Shown: positions 33,471-41,915, counted from the first letter of the stretch. The stretch is 46,118 nucleotides of DNA from Clostridia bacterium (GCA_017540175.1 JAFYBN010000073.1:1-46118), one strand, 5' to 3'. A program made the numbers and translations. Notes: generated by a model from the sequence alone, not told the origin.

Positions 33471-33676
33471 GGGGTACGCGGCTTCTTTGAAAATGAAGCC
33501 CTGCACAGCAAGCTGTGCGGCAAGAAACTTTAATACAACTGGTTCAGCGTCCTCTCAACGTGCAGCTCGGGGTAATGTGCGCTTCACACTGCCCCGAGAT
33601 GCACTTTGAACGGTTGGCTGTACCAATCGTATGAAAGTTCTTTGCCAGGATTTCTTTTAAGAAAGCCGCGTACCCC
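33471..33676. repeat. Long fold-back (palindromic) repeat element, copy B
   Basis: The ends are inverted copies of GGGGTACGCGGCTT (33471-33484 and 33663-33676). Inside, the left arm GGCAAGAAACTTTAATACAA and the reverse complement of the right arm GGCAAAGAACTTTCATACGA match, as do TGGT-CAGC and GTGCA-CTCGGGG, up to a centre near 33578. The whole 206 bp is an imperfect palindrome with one extra side hairpin GCACAG-CAAG-CTGTGC on the left. It has no open reading frame and ends within a dozen bases of the stop codons of both convergent genes. It resembles a MITE-like element and may also end transcription of both genes. Confidence 0.8.
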
Positions 33677-33688
33677 TTTCGTATTATA

Positions 33689-34561
33689 TTACGCCTTTCT
33701 CGCTCTCTGCACGAGCGCGGCGACCCGGCACGCTCTCTGATACGCCTGCGCGGCGAATTCCGCGGGGCTGAGCTTTGCGTAGAGGTCGTTGTCGTGCCGT
33801 CCGGGCTTGCTCCGCGTCGTCAACTCGAAGGTGAGGGGGCCGTCGAAATCCGCGAGCCGGCGGGCGATGTTCTCCCAGTCCCCGATGCCGTCGAAGGGGA
33901 GCAGGTGCAGATCGTCATGCCATGTTATCCCGCCGCTGAGATCCCGGATGCCGAGATTGTCGTTGATGTGCGTCGCGATCAGCCTGCCGGGGAATCTTCC
34001 GGGCATGTCCGCGCCCCGGTTGTAGCACATTTCATGCCCCGTGTCCCAGCAGAAGCCGACCGTTTCGGGGTACGCCGGGGCGATAGCGCGCATGACCGCT
34101 TCGAGATATTCCTCACCCTCCGTATTTTCGAGGGCAAGCTTCACGCCGAGCTCCCGCGCGCGTTTCGCCAAGCGGTCGAAATACGCGATTCCTCTCTCGT
34201 TCGGCGCGTGATCCTCAAATCCAATGAAGACGTGAGCGACCATGATCGGCACAGAGACCGCGGCGCAGTCCTCGAGACACTTCATCTGCTCGCCGAGCGC
34301 GGCCTCCGCCTCCTCCGCACCGGAGTGCCACAGCGCGCGGATCTTCGTAAACGGCGCGTGCACGGACTGATAGAGCAGTCCCCGCTCGTTCGCGAGCCTG
34401 CGGTACAGCCCGAGCCGCTCTGACCCGCTCCATCCCGTGAAAAAGCCCTCAAATCCCGCGTCCGCGACGAGCGAAATCTCCTCCTCCGGCGTGAGCGGAA
34501 AGGGCTTTTCCGCCGAGCCGTAGGAGCCGAGCAAACCGAAACAGCACGGTTGGTTCCACAT
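33689..34561 (-). CDS. Xylose isomerase-like TIM-barrel protein
   Basis: A 290-residue member of the AP-endonuclease 2/xylose isomerase-like barrel family (sugar phosphate isomerases/epimerases). Metal and substrate residues fitting the family are visible: SVHAPF, VAHVF, LALENTEG (Glu), GFCWDTGHE (Asp, His), THINDN, HLLPFDG.GDW and the final FELTTRS (Glu). Such proteins isomerise keto-sugars, inositol derivatives or sugar acids; the substrate is unknown here. AAGGAGG precedes the ATG. It is convergent with the DUF4838 gene, a likely sugar-catabolic partner. Confidence 0.82.
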   Translation of the reverse strand: MWNQPCCFGLLGSYGSAEKPFPLTPEEEISLVADAGFEGFFTGWSGSERLGLYRRLANERGLLYQSVHAPFTKIRALWHSGAEEAEAALGEQMKCLEDCAAVSVPIMVAHVFIGFEDHAPNERGIAYFDRLAKRARELGVKLALENTEGEEYLEAVMRAIAPAYPETVGFCWDTGHEMCYNRGADMPGRFPGRLIATHINDNLGIRDLSGGITWHDDLHLLPFDGIGDWENIARRLADFDGPLTFELTTRSKPGRHDNDLYAKLSPAEFAAQAYQRACRVAALVQRARKA

Positions 34562-34649
34562 ATTCTTTTCCTCCTTGCAGTCAGAATCGGGGCGGCGTGC
34601 CGCTCCGCGTCTTTTTTTCTTGCGCCGCGGGCAATCGAATAAAATCCTC

Positions 34650-34678
34650 TTGCAAATCCCCGCGGGGTCTGTTATAAT
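34650..34678 (+). promoter_or_regulatory. Promoter of the homocysteine methyltransferase-like gene
   Basis: -35 TTGCAA (34650-34655), a 17-base spacer with extended TGT, and -10 TATAAT (34673-34678), about 42 bases before the start. The spacer contains a CCCCGCGGGG palindrome. Confidence 0.85.
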
Positions 34679-34720
34679 GGTTTATCGATCCGAAATTCCC
34701 GAAAGAACAGGAGAGCATAC

Positions 34721-35572
34721 ATGAAAGAAAACATCACCCTCATGGACGGCGCGGTCGGCACCTCTCTCTGGGCGAAGGCCGAAGCGAAAGGCTTCAAAAA
34801 GGATCCCGTCTGGCGCTACAACATCGAGCACCCCGAGCTGATCGCCGAGCTCGCCGTGGAATACGCGGAGGCGGGCGCCGAGCTCATCCTCGCGAACACC
34901 TTCGGCGCGAACGGTCCCGCCGTCAAGCGTTCCTCTTCCTACACCGCTCCCGAGGTCGTCTCCGCGGGCGTTCGCGTCGCGAAGCAGGCGCTCGCCGGAA
35001 GGAATGTGAAGATCGCGATGTCGATCGGTCCCCTCTCCGCGCTCATGGAGCCCTACGGCGATCTGACCGAGGAAGAGGTCACCGAAATCTACGCGGAAAT
35101 GATCGGCGCGGGCATGAAGGAAGGTCCCGATATCATCCTGCTGCAGACCTTCATCGATCTCGAGATGATGCGCGTCGCAGCGGTCGAGGCGAAGAAATAC
35201 GGCGTACCCGTCTTCTGCTGCCTCACCTTTGAGCGCAAGGGCAAAACCATGATGGGCAATTCCGTCGAGGACATGATCGAGACGCTCGAGCCCCTCGGCG
35301 TGGACGCGCTCGGCATGAACTGCTCCCTCGGCCCTGACCTCGCGGTCCCGGTCATCAAGGAATTCGTCGGCAAGACCTCCCTGCCCCTCGTCTTCAAGCC
35401 CAACGCCGGCAAGCCCATTCTCGCCGCGGACGGCACGACCGCCACGGCGTACAGCGCGAAGGTCTTCGCGGACGACGTAGTCCCCGCGCTCGATTTCGTG
35501 GACTACGTCGGCGGCTGCTGCGGAAGCGACCCGTCCTACATCCGCGAGCTGGCGTCCAGAATGGGGAAATAA
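34721..35572 (+). CDS. Homocysteine S-methyltransferase domain protein
   Basis: A 283-residue stand-alone Hcy-binding TIM barrel, as in the N-terminal module of MetH or in BHMT. MDGAVGTSLWA starts the barrel and ILANTFGAN follows. The zinc cysteines sit in GMNCSLGP and GGCCGSDP. Such domains move a methyl group to homocysteine or, in acetogenic corrinoid systems, handle other thiol acceptors. There is no MetH B12 or folate domain, but a separate corrinoid protein gene lies 4 kb away, so the two may cooperate (inference). AGGAGAG precedes the ATG; it is a single-gene unit. Confidence 0.87.
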   Translation: MKENITLMDGAVGTSLWAKAEAKGFKKDPVWRYNIEHPELIAELAVEYAEAGAELILANTFGANGPAVKRSSSYTAPEVVSAGVRVAKQALAGRNVKIAMSIGPLSALMEPYGDLTEEEVTEIYAEMIGAGMKEGPDIILLQTFIDLEMMRVAAVEAKKYGVPVFCCLTFERKGKTMMGNSVEDMIETLEPLGVDALGMNCSLGPDLAVPVIKEFVGKTSLPLVFKPNAGKPILAADGTTATAYSAKVFADDVVPALDFVDYVGGCCGSDPSYIRELASRMGK

Positions 35573-35703
35573 GGGACGCCGAAGGCCGTATTCTCATCGC
35601 AAACCGCCCGCTGATCAGTTTTACGCACGGGAGAGCTGCCGATCGGACAAAGCAGAAACGCCGCCGCCCCGATAAGTTCTACCGCCGTTCGACAGCGGGC
35701 ATC

Positions 35704-35732
35704 TTGCATTTTGCGCAGAGGCCCGGTATAAT
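35704..35732 (+). promoter_or_regulatory. Promoter of the HTH-kinase-CYTH gene
   Basis: -35 TTGCAT (35704-35709), a 17-base spacer and -10 TATAAT (35727-35732), 24 bases before the start codon. GGAGGGG follows as the ribosome site. The product has a DNA-binding domain and could act here, but no palindrome is obvious. Confidence 0.85.
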
Positions 35733-35755
35733 CATAAGTACAGGAGGGGAATTCC

Positions 35756-37099
35756 ATGAACGATTATGAATTCGGAAACTATATTTATGAGCTGCGCAAA
35801 CGCGCGGGGCTTTCCCAGACGGAGCTTGCCGCCGAGATCGGCGTGACCGGCAAGGCGGTATCCAAATGGGAGGTCGGAAAAGCAAAGCCGGGCGTGGAGA
35901 CGATCCGGAAGCTCGCGGCGCTGTTTCAGGTCAGCGTGGACGAGCTTCTCAAAAAGAGAGAAGGCGGAAAACGACCCGCGGTCACGAAGATCGTCGTCAC
36001 GGGCGGTCCGTGCGCCGGGAAGTCCACCGCAATGAGCTGGATGCAGAACGCGTTCACGCAGATGGGCTACACCGTTCTCTTCGTTCCGGAAACGGCAACG
36101 GAGCTGATCACCGGCGGCATCGCCCCCTGGACCTGCGGAACGAACTGCGATTTTCAGAAGTGTCTGCTCCGACTCCAGCTCGAAAAGGAAAGGGTCTACG
36201 AACAGGCGGCTCAGTCCATGAACGTCGAAAAGGTCCTGCTCATCTGCGATCGCGGGGCGCTCGACAACAAGGCGTACATGGACAGTCTCGAATTTGCCCG
36301 GGTCCTCGCATTCCTCGGAACGAACGAGATCGAGCTGCGGGACCGTTACGACGCCGTGTTCCATCTCGTGACGGCGGCGAAGGGGGCGGAGGAATTCTAT
36401 ACGAACGTCAACAACACCGCAAGGAAGGAAACGCCCGCCGAAGCCGCCGCCCTGGACGACAAGCTGATTGCCGCCTGGACGGGACACCCGCATCTGCGCG
36501 TGATCGACAATTCCACGGATTTCGAAAACAAGATAAAGCGCCTGATCGCGGAGGTTTCCTCCTTCCTCGGAGAACCGGAACCGTTTGAAATCGAACGAAA
36601 ATTCCTGATCGAATACCCGGATATCAAATGGCTCGCGTCCCTTCCGACCTGTCGGCGCGTCGAGATCATCCAGACCTATCTGAAATCAAGCGGGGACGAA
36701 GAGATCCGGGTCCGCCAGCGCGGGGGCGACGGACACTATATCTACTACCTGACAACGAAGCGCAGGATCAGCGGGATGAAGCGCGTGGAGATCGAGCGCA
36801 GGCTTTCGGGGAGCGAATACCTCCGGCTCCTGATGAACGCGGACACCTCCAGACGTCAGATCCGCAAGGATCGGTACTGCCTCACCTACGACAATCAGTA
36901 CTTCGAGATCGACGTATACCCGTTCTGGAACGATCGGGCGATCGCAGAGATCGAGCTCAGCGACGAAGCAGCCGAAATCCGATTCCCGAAGCAGATCAAG
37001 GTGATCCGGGAGGTCACCGACGACGAATCCTACAAAAACGCCTCGCTGGCGAGGATACAGGAAGGGGAGGGTGCGCCGAATGCCGGGAAGATTCTTTGA
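35756..37099 (+). CDS. XRE HTH - NadR-like P-loop kinase - CYTH fusion protein
   Basis: A 447-residue three-domain protein. Residues 1-66 are an XRE/Cro-C1 helix-turn-helix (GLSQTELAAEIGVTGKAVSKWE). Residues ~76-270 are a P-loop NTPase of the AAA_28 (NadR/Ttd14-like) type, with Walker A GGPCAGKST (83-91), PETATELI and a CDRGALD motif. Residues ~276-435 are a CYTH/triphosphate tunnel domain with the EIERK signature (278-282) and alternating charged strands (EIRVRQR, TTKRRI, EIERRL, FEIDVY, AEIEL) typical of the tunnel. The first domain suggests gene regulation, the second phosphorylation of a nucleoside or vitamin-like molecule, the third binding or hydrolysis of triphosphates. Its end overlaps an ECF S-component gene. 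Substrate unknown. Confidence 0.85.
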   Translation: MNDYEFGNYIYELRKRAGLSQTELAAEIGVTGKAVSKWEVGKAKPGVETIRKLAALFQVSVDELLKKREGGKRPAVTKIVVTGGPCAGKSTAMSWMQNAFTQMGYTVLFVPETATELITGGIAPWTCGTNCDFQKCLLRLQLEKERVYEQAAQSMNVEKVLLICDRGALDNKAYMDSLEFARVLAFLGTNEIELRDRYDAVFHLVTAAKGAEEFYTNVNNTARKETPAEAAALDDKLIAAWTGHPHLRVIDNSTDFENKIKRLIAEVSSFLGEPEPFEIERKFLIEYPDIKWLASLPTCRRVEIIQTYLKSSGDEEIRVRQRGGDGHYIYYLTTKRRISGMKRVEIERRLSGSEYLRLLMNADTSRRQIRKDRYCLTYDNQYFEIDVYPFWNDRAIAEIELSDEAAEIRFPKQIKVIREVTDDESYKNASLARIQEGEGAPNAGKIL

Positions 37100-37679
37100 G
37101 AAAGCGGACGCGGAAAAAGCCCGCGACGGTCTCAGACTGCTCTGCGTCACGGCGGTCTCAACCGCGCTTTTCGTCGTGCTGACGCTGTGTCTTCAGGTAC
37201 CCGTATTTGAAAACTATTATCTCTGCCTCGGCTATGTCGTGATGGGCGTCTGCCTGTATTCCTTCGGAACCTTGAGCGGCACGTTCGTCGGCGTCGTCGG
37301 CACGGCGCTGTACTGCCTGCTCATCAGCGGGCTCCGCGGCATGCCGGGATGGGCAGCCGGCAATCTCGTCATCGGGCTCGTTGTGGGTCCGACGTTCAAA
37401 CTGACAAAACGGATGGGAAAGCCGCTGCTTGGGGCAGTTCTGAACTTTCTTGCCATCGCCGCCTCGACCGCGCTCGGGATCCTCATTCTCAAGTCCCTCG
37501 TCGAATGCGTCCTGTACGGGCAGCCCATGGCGGTCCGGATGGGTAAAAACGTTTTCGCGTTTGTCGCGGACGTATTTGTGCTTGAGCTGAGCCTGCCGAT
37601 CTGCGCGGCGCTTGACAAGCCCGTCACGAAGCTCCTGAGATCGCGGCGCCTGCCGCCCGCGGATCCGAGCCGGACATGA
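37080..37679 (+). CDS. ECF-type transporter S component-like membrane protein
   Basis: A 199-residue protein with about five or six membrane segments (AVSTALFVVLTLCLQVPV; YVVMGVCLYSFGTLSGTFVG; ALYCLLISGLRG; NLVIGLVVGPTF; AVLNFLAIAASTALGILIL; FAFVADVFVLELSLPICAAL). The pattern with GTLSGTFVGVVGTALYCLL and a Gly-Trp-Ala-Gly-Asn turn resembles substrate-binding S components of energy-coupling-factor vitamin importers. No EcfA/EcfT genes are nearby, as is usual for group II systems. The ATG at 37080 lies within the previous gene (20-base overlap) behind GGGGAGG; a GTG at 37071 is an alternative. Substrate unknown. Confidence 0.75.
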   Translation: MPGRFFEKADAEKARDGLRLLCVTAVSTALFVVLTLCLQVPVFENYYLCLGYVVMGVCLYSFGTLSGTFVGVVGTALYCLLISGLRGMPGWAAGNLVIGLVVGPTFKLTKRMGKPLLGAVLNFLAIAASTALGILILKSLVECVLYGQPMAVRMGKNVFAFVADVFVLELSLPICAALDKPVTKLLRSRRLPPADPSRT

Positions 37680-37710
37680 CCCGAACGGGCAGACATTTCT
37701 CCGCAAATAA

Positions 37711-37754
37711 ACGCCGCGGCTTTCCCGGTATCGATCACACGGGAACCGCGGCGT
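37711..37754. terminator. Convergent terminator between ECF S and RACo genes
   Basis: ACGCCGCGG (37711-37719) / CCGCGGCGT (37746-37754) with an inner TTCCCG/CGGGAA extension. Followed by CTTTCTTTAT on the plus strand and TTATTT on the minus strand. Confidence 0.8.
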
Positions 37755-37829
37755 CTTTCTTTATGATGATGCCGGTCTCGCGCCGACGCACGGCGGACCG
37801 CGCCGCACCGCCGTTCCCGGGGCGCGGGT

Positions 37830-39350
37830 TCAGAACATCATTCTTTCCATATACTCCGACGTGAACACCGGGTTCGATGCGAGGTTCACGAGGCTGATTC
37901 TCTTCGTTCTCTCCTCGCACGCCGCCCGCAGTCCGCCGGACAGAAGGATCATGGACGCGCCGCCGAGCGCCGCGTTGCCGAGGACGTTGACCTTATCCCC
38001 GAGCTCCTCGGGCAGAAGCCCGATGGCGACGGCGTTTTTGATGTCGAGATAGCTCCCGAAGCCGCCCGCCACGTCGAGCTCTTCCACCTCGTCCGGGGAA
38101 ACGCCCGATTCCTTGAGCAGGGTGCGCATTCCGGCGTGGATCGCGCTTTTCGCGAGCTGGACCGCGCGGATGTCGTTCTGCGTGAGCGAGACGTCTCCGC
38201 GGATCACGGCGGCGGGATCGTCCTCAAGGTAGCCGGTTTCGTCGAGCTGTTCCGTCTCGAGCAGGCAGGCGACCGCGTCGACGAGCCCGCTTCCGCAGAC
38301 GCCCGCCGGATCGCCGTCCCCGATCACGTGACAGCACAGTTCCCCGTCCTCGGTCCAGACCCGGTCGACCGCGCCTTCCTTTCCGCCCATGCCGCAGGAA
38401 ATGCCCGCTCCCTCAAACGCGGGTCCCGCCGCCGTGGAGGTCGCGCGGATCATGCCGTCCTTCGCGAGCACCATTTCTCCGTTCGTGCCGATGTCGACGA
38501 GCACCGCGGTCTTTCCGGATTCGCAGATGCCGGACGCCGTGAGCGCGGTCATGATATCCGCCCCGACGAACGCGCCCGCGCAAGGAGGCAGATAAACCGC
38601 CGCGTTTTCACCGAGGGAGCATAGTCCGACCTCCCCCGCGGTCACGAATTCGCCGAAGAGCCGGTTCGCGTGAAACGGCGCGTGGGTCAGGGGCTCCGTA
38701 TCCGTTTCCGTGAGAAAGCTGAGCATGACCGTGTTGCCCGTGATCACCGCCGCGTCGATCTCACTCGGATCGATCCCCGCGCAAGCCGCCATGCCCGAGA
38801 GCATTCCGTCGATCGCGTCCCGGACCAGAGAAGCAAGCTCGCCGCCGTGGGAGGCGAGAGCGGCTTCCATGCGCGAAATCACGTCCGCGCCGAAGCGCGC
38901 CTGCGGATTCAGCCGGCTGTCCGAGGCGAGCAGAGTGCCCGCGCGGTCATAGAGCCGCGCCGCAAGCGTGGTCGTGCCGATATCGACCGCCGCGCCATAG
39001 GAATGAAAAATCGGCGCGAGTGGGCACGAGGGGAGCGCGCCGTCGGTTTTGATCTGCGCCGCGCCGCCCTTTTTTTCGACCGATACGGAAAAATCCCCGC
39101 GCACGGTGACACAGCAGGCGAGCCGCGTGCCCATGCCGAGGTCTTCTTCCGAGAGAAAGCGTTTTTCCCGCTCCGACGGCTCGCTCAGCGCCCCCGCCGC
39201 CGTGACCCGGCATTTTCCGCACTTGCCGTGCCCGCCGCAGGGATAGTCCCCGAAGCCGAGCCCGGCAAGGAAATCGCCGAGGTTCGCGCCGAGCGCGCAG
39301 GGGTATGCCGCGCCGTTTACCAGAGCGGAAACGATTTTTTCATCCGTCAT
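37830..39350 (-). CDS. RACo-type reductive activator of corrinoid proteins
   Basis: A 506-residue protein with an N-terminal [2Fe-2S] ferredoxin domain (cysteines 38, 44, 47 in YPCGGHGKCGKC, plus Cys79 or 80) and a large DUF4445/ASKHA ATPase part (AVDIGTTTLAARL; VDIGTNGEMVL; GMGGKEGAVD; VCGSGLVDAV; DVAGGFGSYL). Such proteins use ATP to drive electrons uphill and reduce accidentally oxidised Co(II) corrinoid back to active Co(I). The ATG at 39350 is chosen because GGAGG lies eight bases upstream; an upstream ATG in the same frame has no ribosome site. It ends a four-gene minus-strand operon with the corrinoid protein it should serve. Confidence 0.92.
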   Translation of the reverse strand: MTDEKIVSALVNGAAYPCALGANLGDFLAGLGFGDYPCGGHGKCGKCRVTAAGALSEPSEREKRFLSEEDLGMGTRLACCVTVRGDFSVSVEKKGGAAQIKTDGALPSCPLAPIFHSYGAAVDIGTTTLAARLYDRAGTLLASDSRLNPQARFGADVISRMEAALASHGGELASLVRDAIDGMLSGMAACAGIDPSEIDAAVITGNTVMLSFLTETDTEPLTHAPFHANRLFGEFVTAGEVGLCSLGENAAVYLPPCAGAFVGADIMTALTASGICESGKTAVLVDIGTNGEMVLAKDGMIRATSTAAGPAFEGAGISCGMGGKEGAVDRVWTEDGELCCHVIGDGDPAGVCGSGLVDAVACLLETEQLDETGYLEDDPAAVIRGDVSLTQNDIRAVQLAKSAIHAGMRTLLKESGVSPDEVEELDVAGGFGSYLDIKNAVAIGLLPEELGDKVNVLGNAALGGASMILLSGGLRAACEERTKRISLVNLASNPVFTSEYMERMMF

Positions 39351-39373
39351 TCTGTCACCCTCCGCGGGGCGCT

Positions 39374-39955
39374 TCACAGATCGAACAGCGCCGCGCCGAA
39401 ATAGGTCACGGTATTCTGCCCGTTGATGTATTTCATGCCCGCCGTTTTCGCGAGCGAGGATACGTTGATGCCGTAGGTCTCGAGCGACGAGACGGCCTTA
39501 TCCGGATGGCGGCAGGGCTTGTCCTCGCGCTTGGCGCAGGTTTCGCACACTCCGCACCCGCCGGAGCCGAGATGCAGACAGCGGGAAAAGGGCTCGTCCC
39601 CGAGCAGGACGCCGAGCCGCGACGTAAGCTCGTTCTGCCGCTTCCCGGCCTCCGTCATGCCCTCGAAATCGTAGCTGTCCTCGAGCATGCCGACCGTCTG
39701 ATACACGAGAGCGTACTCATAGGAATAGACCTCGTCGATCAGTTTGTCGATCTCTCCCGCAAAGGGGGGACACATCCAGTTTTTGCCGTAATTGCCGCAC
39801 AGGTTCTGCTCGCAGAGCGCACGAAAGGAGGGGGAGGTTTCAATGTCGGCGGTTTTCACGACCGCCGCCTTGAACGCTCCCTCCCTGACTGCCAGCCCGG
39901 CAAGATGCGCAAACAGCGCTTCCGGTTCGGCTTCCCGTTCCGTTTCCGCGCTCAC
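39374..39955 (-). CDS. DUF2284 metal-binding protein
   Basis: A 193-residue Cys-rich protein of the DUF2284 family (putative metal-binding). Cysteines appear in ALCEQNLCGNYGKNWMCPP and as a ferredoxin-like run CGVCETCAKREDKPCRHP, suggesting an iron-sulfur cluster. The start is a GTG whose GTGA overlaps the stop of the corrinoid protein gene, so translation is coupled. Such genes often accompany corrinoid methyltransferase clusters; a role in electron supply or cluster maintenance is plausible but unproven. Confidence 0.85.
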   Translation of the reverse strand: MSAETEREAEPEALFAHLAGLAVREGAFKAAVVKTADIETSPSFRALCEQNLCGNYGKNWMCPPFAGEIDKLIDEVYSYEYALVYQTVGMLEDSYDFEGMTEAGKRQNELTSRLGVLLGDEPFSRCLHLGSGGCGVCETCAKREDKPCRHPDKAVSSLETYGINVSSLAKTAGMKYINGQNTVTYFGAALFDL

Positions 39956-40611
39956 GCCGACTTGCCCGCCAGCTCGAGGCAGAATTCGACCGCCTTGTCC
40001 GCCGCACTCGCCGCGTCGGGAGTATAGGCGTCCGCGCCGATCTTCTTGCAGAACGCGTCGTCCACGGGCGCGCCGCCGACCATGATCTTCACCTTGTCGC
40101 GGATGCCCGCAGCTTCCGCCTTCTTCACGACCTCTTCCATCACGCCCATCGTAGTGGTGAGCAGAGCGGAGCAGGCGATGATCTGGCAGTTCTGATCGAT
40201 CGCGGTCTGCACGAAGGTGTCGGGGGAGACGTCCGTGCCGAGGTCGACGACCTCAAGCCCCTTGCCCTCGAGCATGAGCTTCACAAGGTTCTTGCCGATG
40301 TCGTGCAGGTCGCCCTGCACCGTGCCGATGCAGACCTTCCCTGCCGCCTTGACGCCCGCCTCGGCGAGCAGGGGCTTCAATACGCCCACGCCCATGTTCA
40401 TGGCTCTCGCCGCGATGAGGACTTCGGGAACGTAGACTTCGTTCGCCTTGAATTTCTCGCCGATGACGTCCATGCCGGAAAGCAGGCCTTCGCGCAGGAT
40501 GACGTCCGGGTCAAGACCCTCGTCGACCGCCTTCTGGACCAGTTCCTTCACGACCTTCGCTTTGCCGCGCTGAAGATTCTCCGAGATTTCGTTTAAGAGT
40601 TCCGTGCTCAT
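39952..40611 (-). CDS. Corrinoid (B12-binding) protein of a methyltransferase system
   Basis: A 219-residue protein of the MtbC/MtaC/MtvC-like class. An N-terminal four-helix cap (about 1-90, GLLSGMDVIGEKFKANEVYV then PEVLIAARAMNMG) precedes a Rossmann B12 domain with the base-off signature DLHDIGKN, where His103 would ligate cobalt, and SALLTTTM and GGAPV for the cofactor tail. It carries methyl groups from a substrate-specific methyltransferase to an acceptor. AAAGGAG precedes the ATG. The UroD-type gene 74 bases upstream is its likely methyl donor enzyme. Confidence 0.94.
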   Translation of the reverse strand: MSTELLNEISENLQRGKAKVVKELVQKAVDEGLDPDVILREGLLSGMDVIGEKFKANEVYVPEVLIAARAMNMGVGVLKPLLAEAGVKAAGKVCIGTVQGDLHDIGKNLVKLMLEGKGLEVVDLGTDVSPDTFVQTAIDQNCQIIACSALLTTTMGVMEEVVKKAEAAGIRDKVKIMVGGAPVDDAFCKKIGADAYTPDAASAADKAVEFCLELAGKSA

Positions 40612-40685
40612 GTTATTCTCTCCTTTTGGGATTATGGATGAAATTTTGCCGCGCCGGGCGCGTCCGGATCGGGCTGCGGGGCCCG

Positions 40686-41804
40686 TCAGATGCGGATTTT
40701 TTTGATTTCCTCGGCGTAATACTGCACAAGCTCAAACTTCGTGCCGGGCATCAGCCGGTGGTCGGGACAGGGGATGAAGCCCCCGAGCGACACGAGCCGT
40801 TTCATGCGCTCGATCTCCTTGTCCACGGCGGCCTTGTCCTTGCGCAGCGCCGTTTTGTCCATGGCGCCGACGCCGAGCATGCCGGGGCCGAATTTCTTTC
40901 TTGCCGGCTCGAACTGGTCGCCCCACACGCCCACCTCGATGGGGAACATGGTGTTGACGCCGTTTTCGTACCAGGTGGGAAGAAGCTGACCGACCACGCC
41001 GTCGCAGTCGAGGGAAATGACGTCGATGCCGTATTCGTGGCAGAGGTCGCAGCGCTTTTTATAGTGCTTCCCGCACAGCTCGTCGAAGAGCTCGGGGGAG
41101 ATCAGGGGACCGTTCTTGAAGCAGATGTCTTCCCAATAATGGGCGAAATCGAATTTCGCGCCCGTCTCGAGGATGGTCTTCGCGCATTCGTACTGCATGT
41201 CCGCCCAGGTATCCACGATGTCGGCGAAGAGGTCTTCGTCCTCGTCGTAGATCAGATAGCTCATGCCCACGACCGAGGTCATGTCGCGGATGCTGCCGAG
41301 TACCGAGCCGAGATGGATGCCGATGGGCACGTCCCACGACCGCGTTTCGTTGAAATGCTTATAGTACTCGACGTTCACCCGCTCCGGGAAAAACTTCATC
41401 TTCGGGCGGAAGAGCGTCTCGAACGCTTCGCGATCCTTCAGAAGATAGTCGTCCTCGGATGGGATCGACGTGATGCCGGGTTTGTGCCGCTCGATGATGC
41501 CGTTGCCGTTCAGAATGCGGCGCGAGCCGTCGGGCAGAACCTCGAGCTCCTTCCACTCAAAGGCGGGGGAAAGGCCGTTCGACGAGCCGGAGCAGTGGTT
41601 CCAGTTGAAGTCCCAGCCGATGAGCTTGTCGAGAGCGACGTCCTTTTCGCTCCCGTCCCAGTTGCCCTCGGCGAGCTCGCGCGGGATCTTTCCCTGATCC
41701 GCCCATTCGGTGAGAAGCTCGCCCCAGTAGCCGAAATGCACCGCGGGGATGCGGTCGACCGGCTTATAGTGAAGAAGATTCATCGCGCGTTCCCGGTTCG
41801 TCAT
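40686..41804 (-). CDS. UroD-family corrinoid methyltransferase
   Basis: A 372-residue TIM barrel of the uroporphyrinogen decarboxylase superfamily (MtaA/MtbA/MtvB side), beginning with the usual MTNRERAMNLLHYKPVDRIP. Family landmarks include YWEDICFKNGPLISPELF, DVISLDCDGVV and a C-terminal GGFIPCPDHRLMPG with His and Cys that can bind zinc. In these enzymes the metal activates a methylated substrate (an O-methyl or N-methyl compound) for transfer to the corrinoid. Synteny with a corrinoid protein and RACo argues against a role in haem synthesis. First gene of the minus-strand operon, with its own strong promoter. Substrate unknown. Confidence 0.85.
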   Translation of the reverse strand: MTNRERAMNLLHYKPVDRIPAVHFGYWGELLTEWADQGKIPRELAEGNWDGSEKDVALDKLIGWDFNWNHCSGSSNGLSPAFEWKELEVLPDGSRRILNGNGIIERHKPGITSIPSEDDYLLKDREAFETLFRPKMKFFPERVNVEYYKHFNETRSWDVPIGIHLGSVLGSIRDMTSVVGMSYLIYDEDEDLFADIVDTWADMQYECAKTILETGAKFDFAHYWEDICFKNGPLISPELFDELCGKHYKKRCDLCHEYGIDVISLDCDGVVGQLLPTWYENGVNTMFPIEVGVWGDQFEPARKKFGPGMLGVGAMDKTALRKDKAAVDKEIERMKRLVSLGGFIPCPDHRLMPGTKFELVQYYAEEIKKIRI

Positions 41805-41835
41805 TGCATACTCCCTCTATTTTATCCTTATCCGT

Positions 41836-41864
41836 ATTGTAGCACATCCCGCGTGAAAGTGCAA
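41836..41864 (-). promoter_or_regulatory. Promoter of the corrinoid operon
   Basis: On the minus strand -35 TTGCAC (41859-41864), a 17-base spacer and -10 TACAAT (41836-41841), about 30 bases before the UroD-type gene. The first 11 bases, TTGCACTTTCA, are identical to those of the recA promoter. Confidence 0.85.
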
Positions 41865-41915
41865 GGACTTTGCGTTTTTTCTCACCGAAAAAGTATGCGC
41901 GAAAAAGTACGTCCC

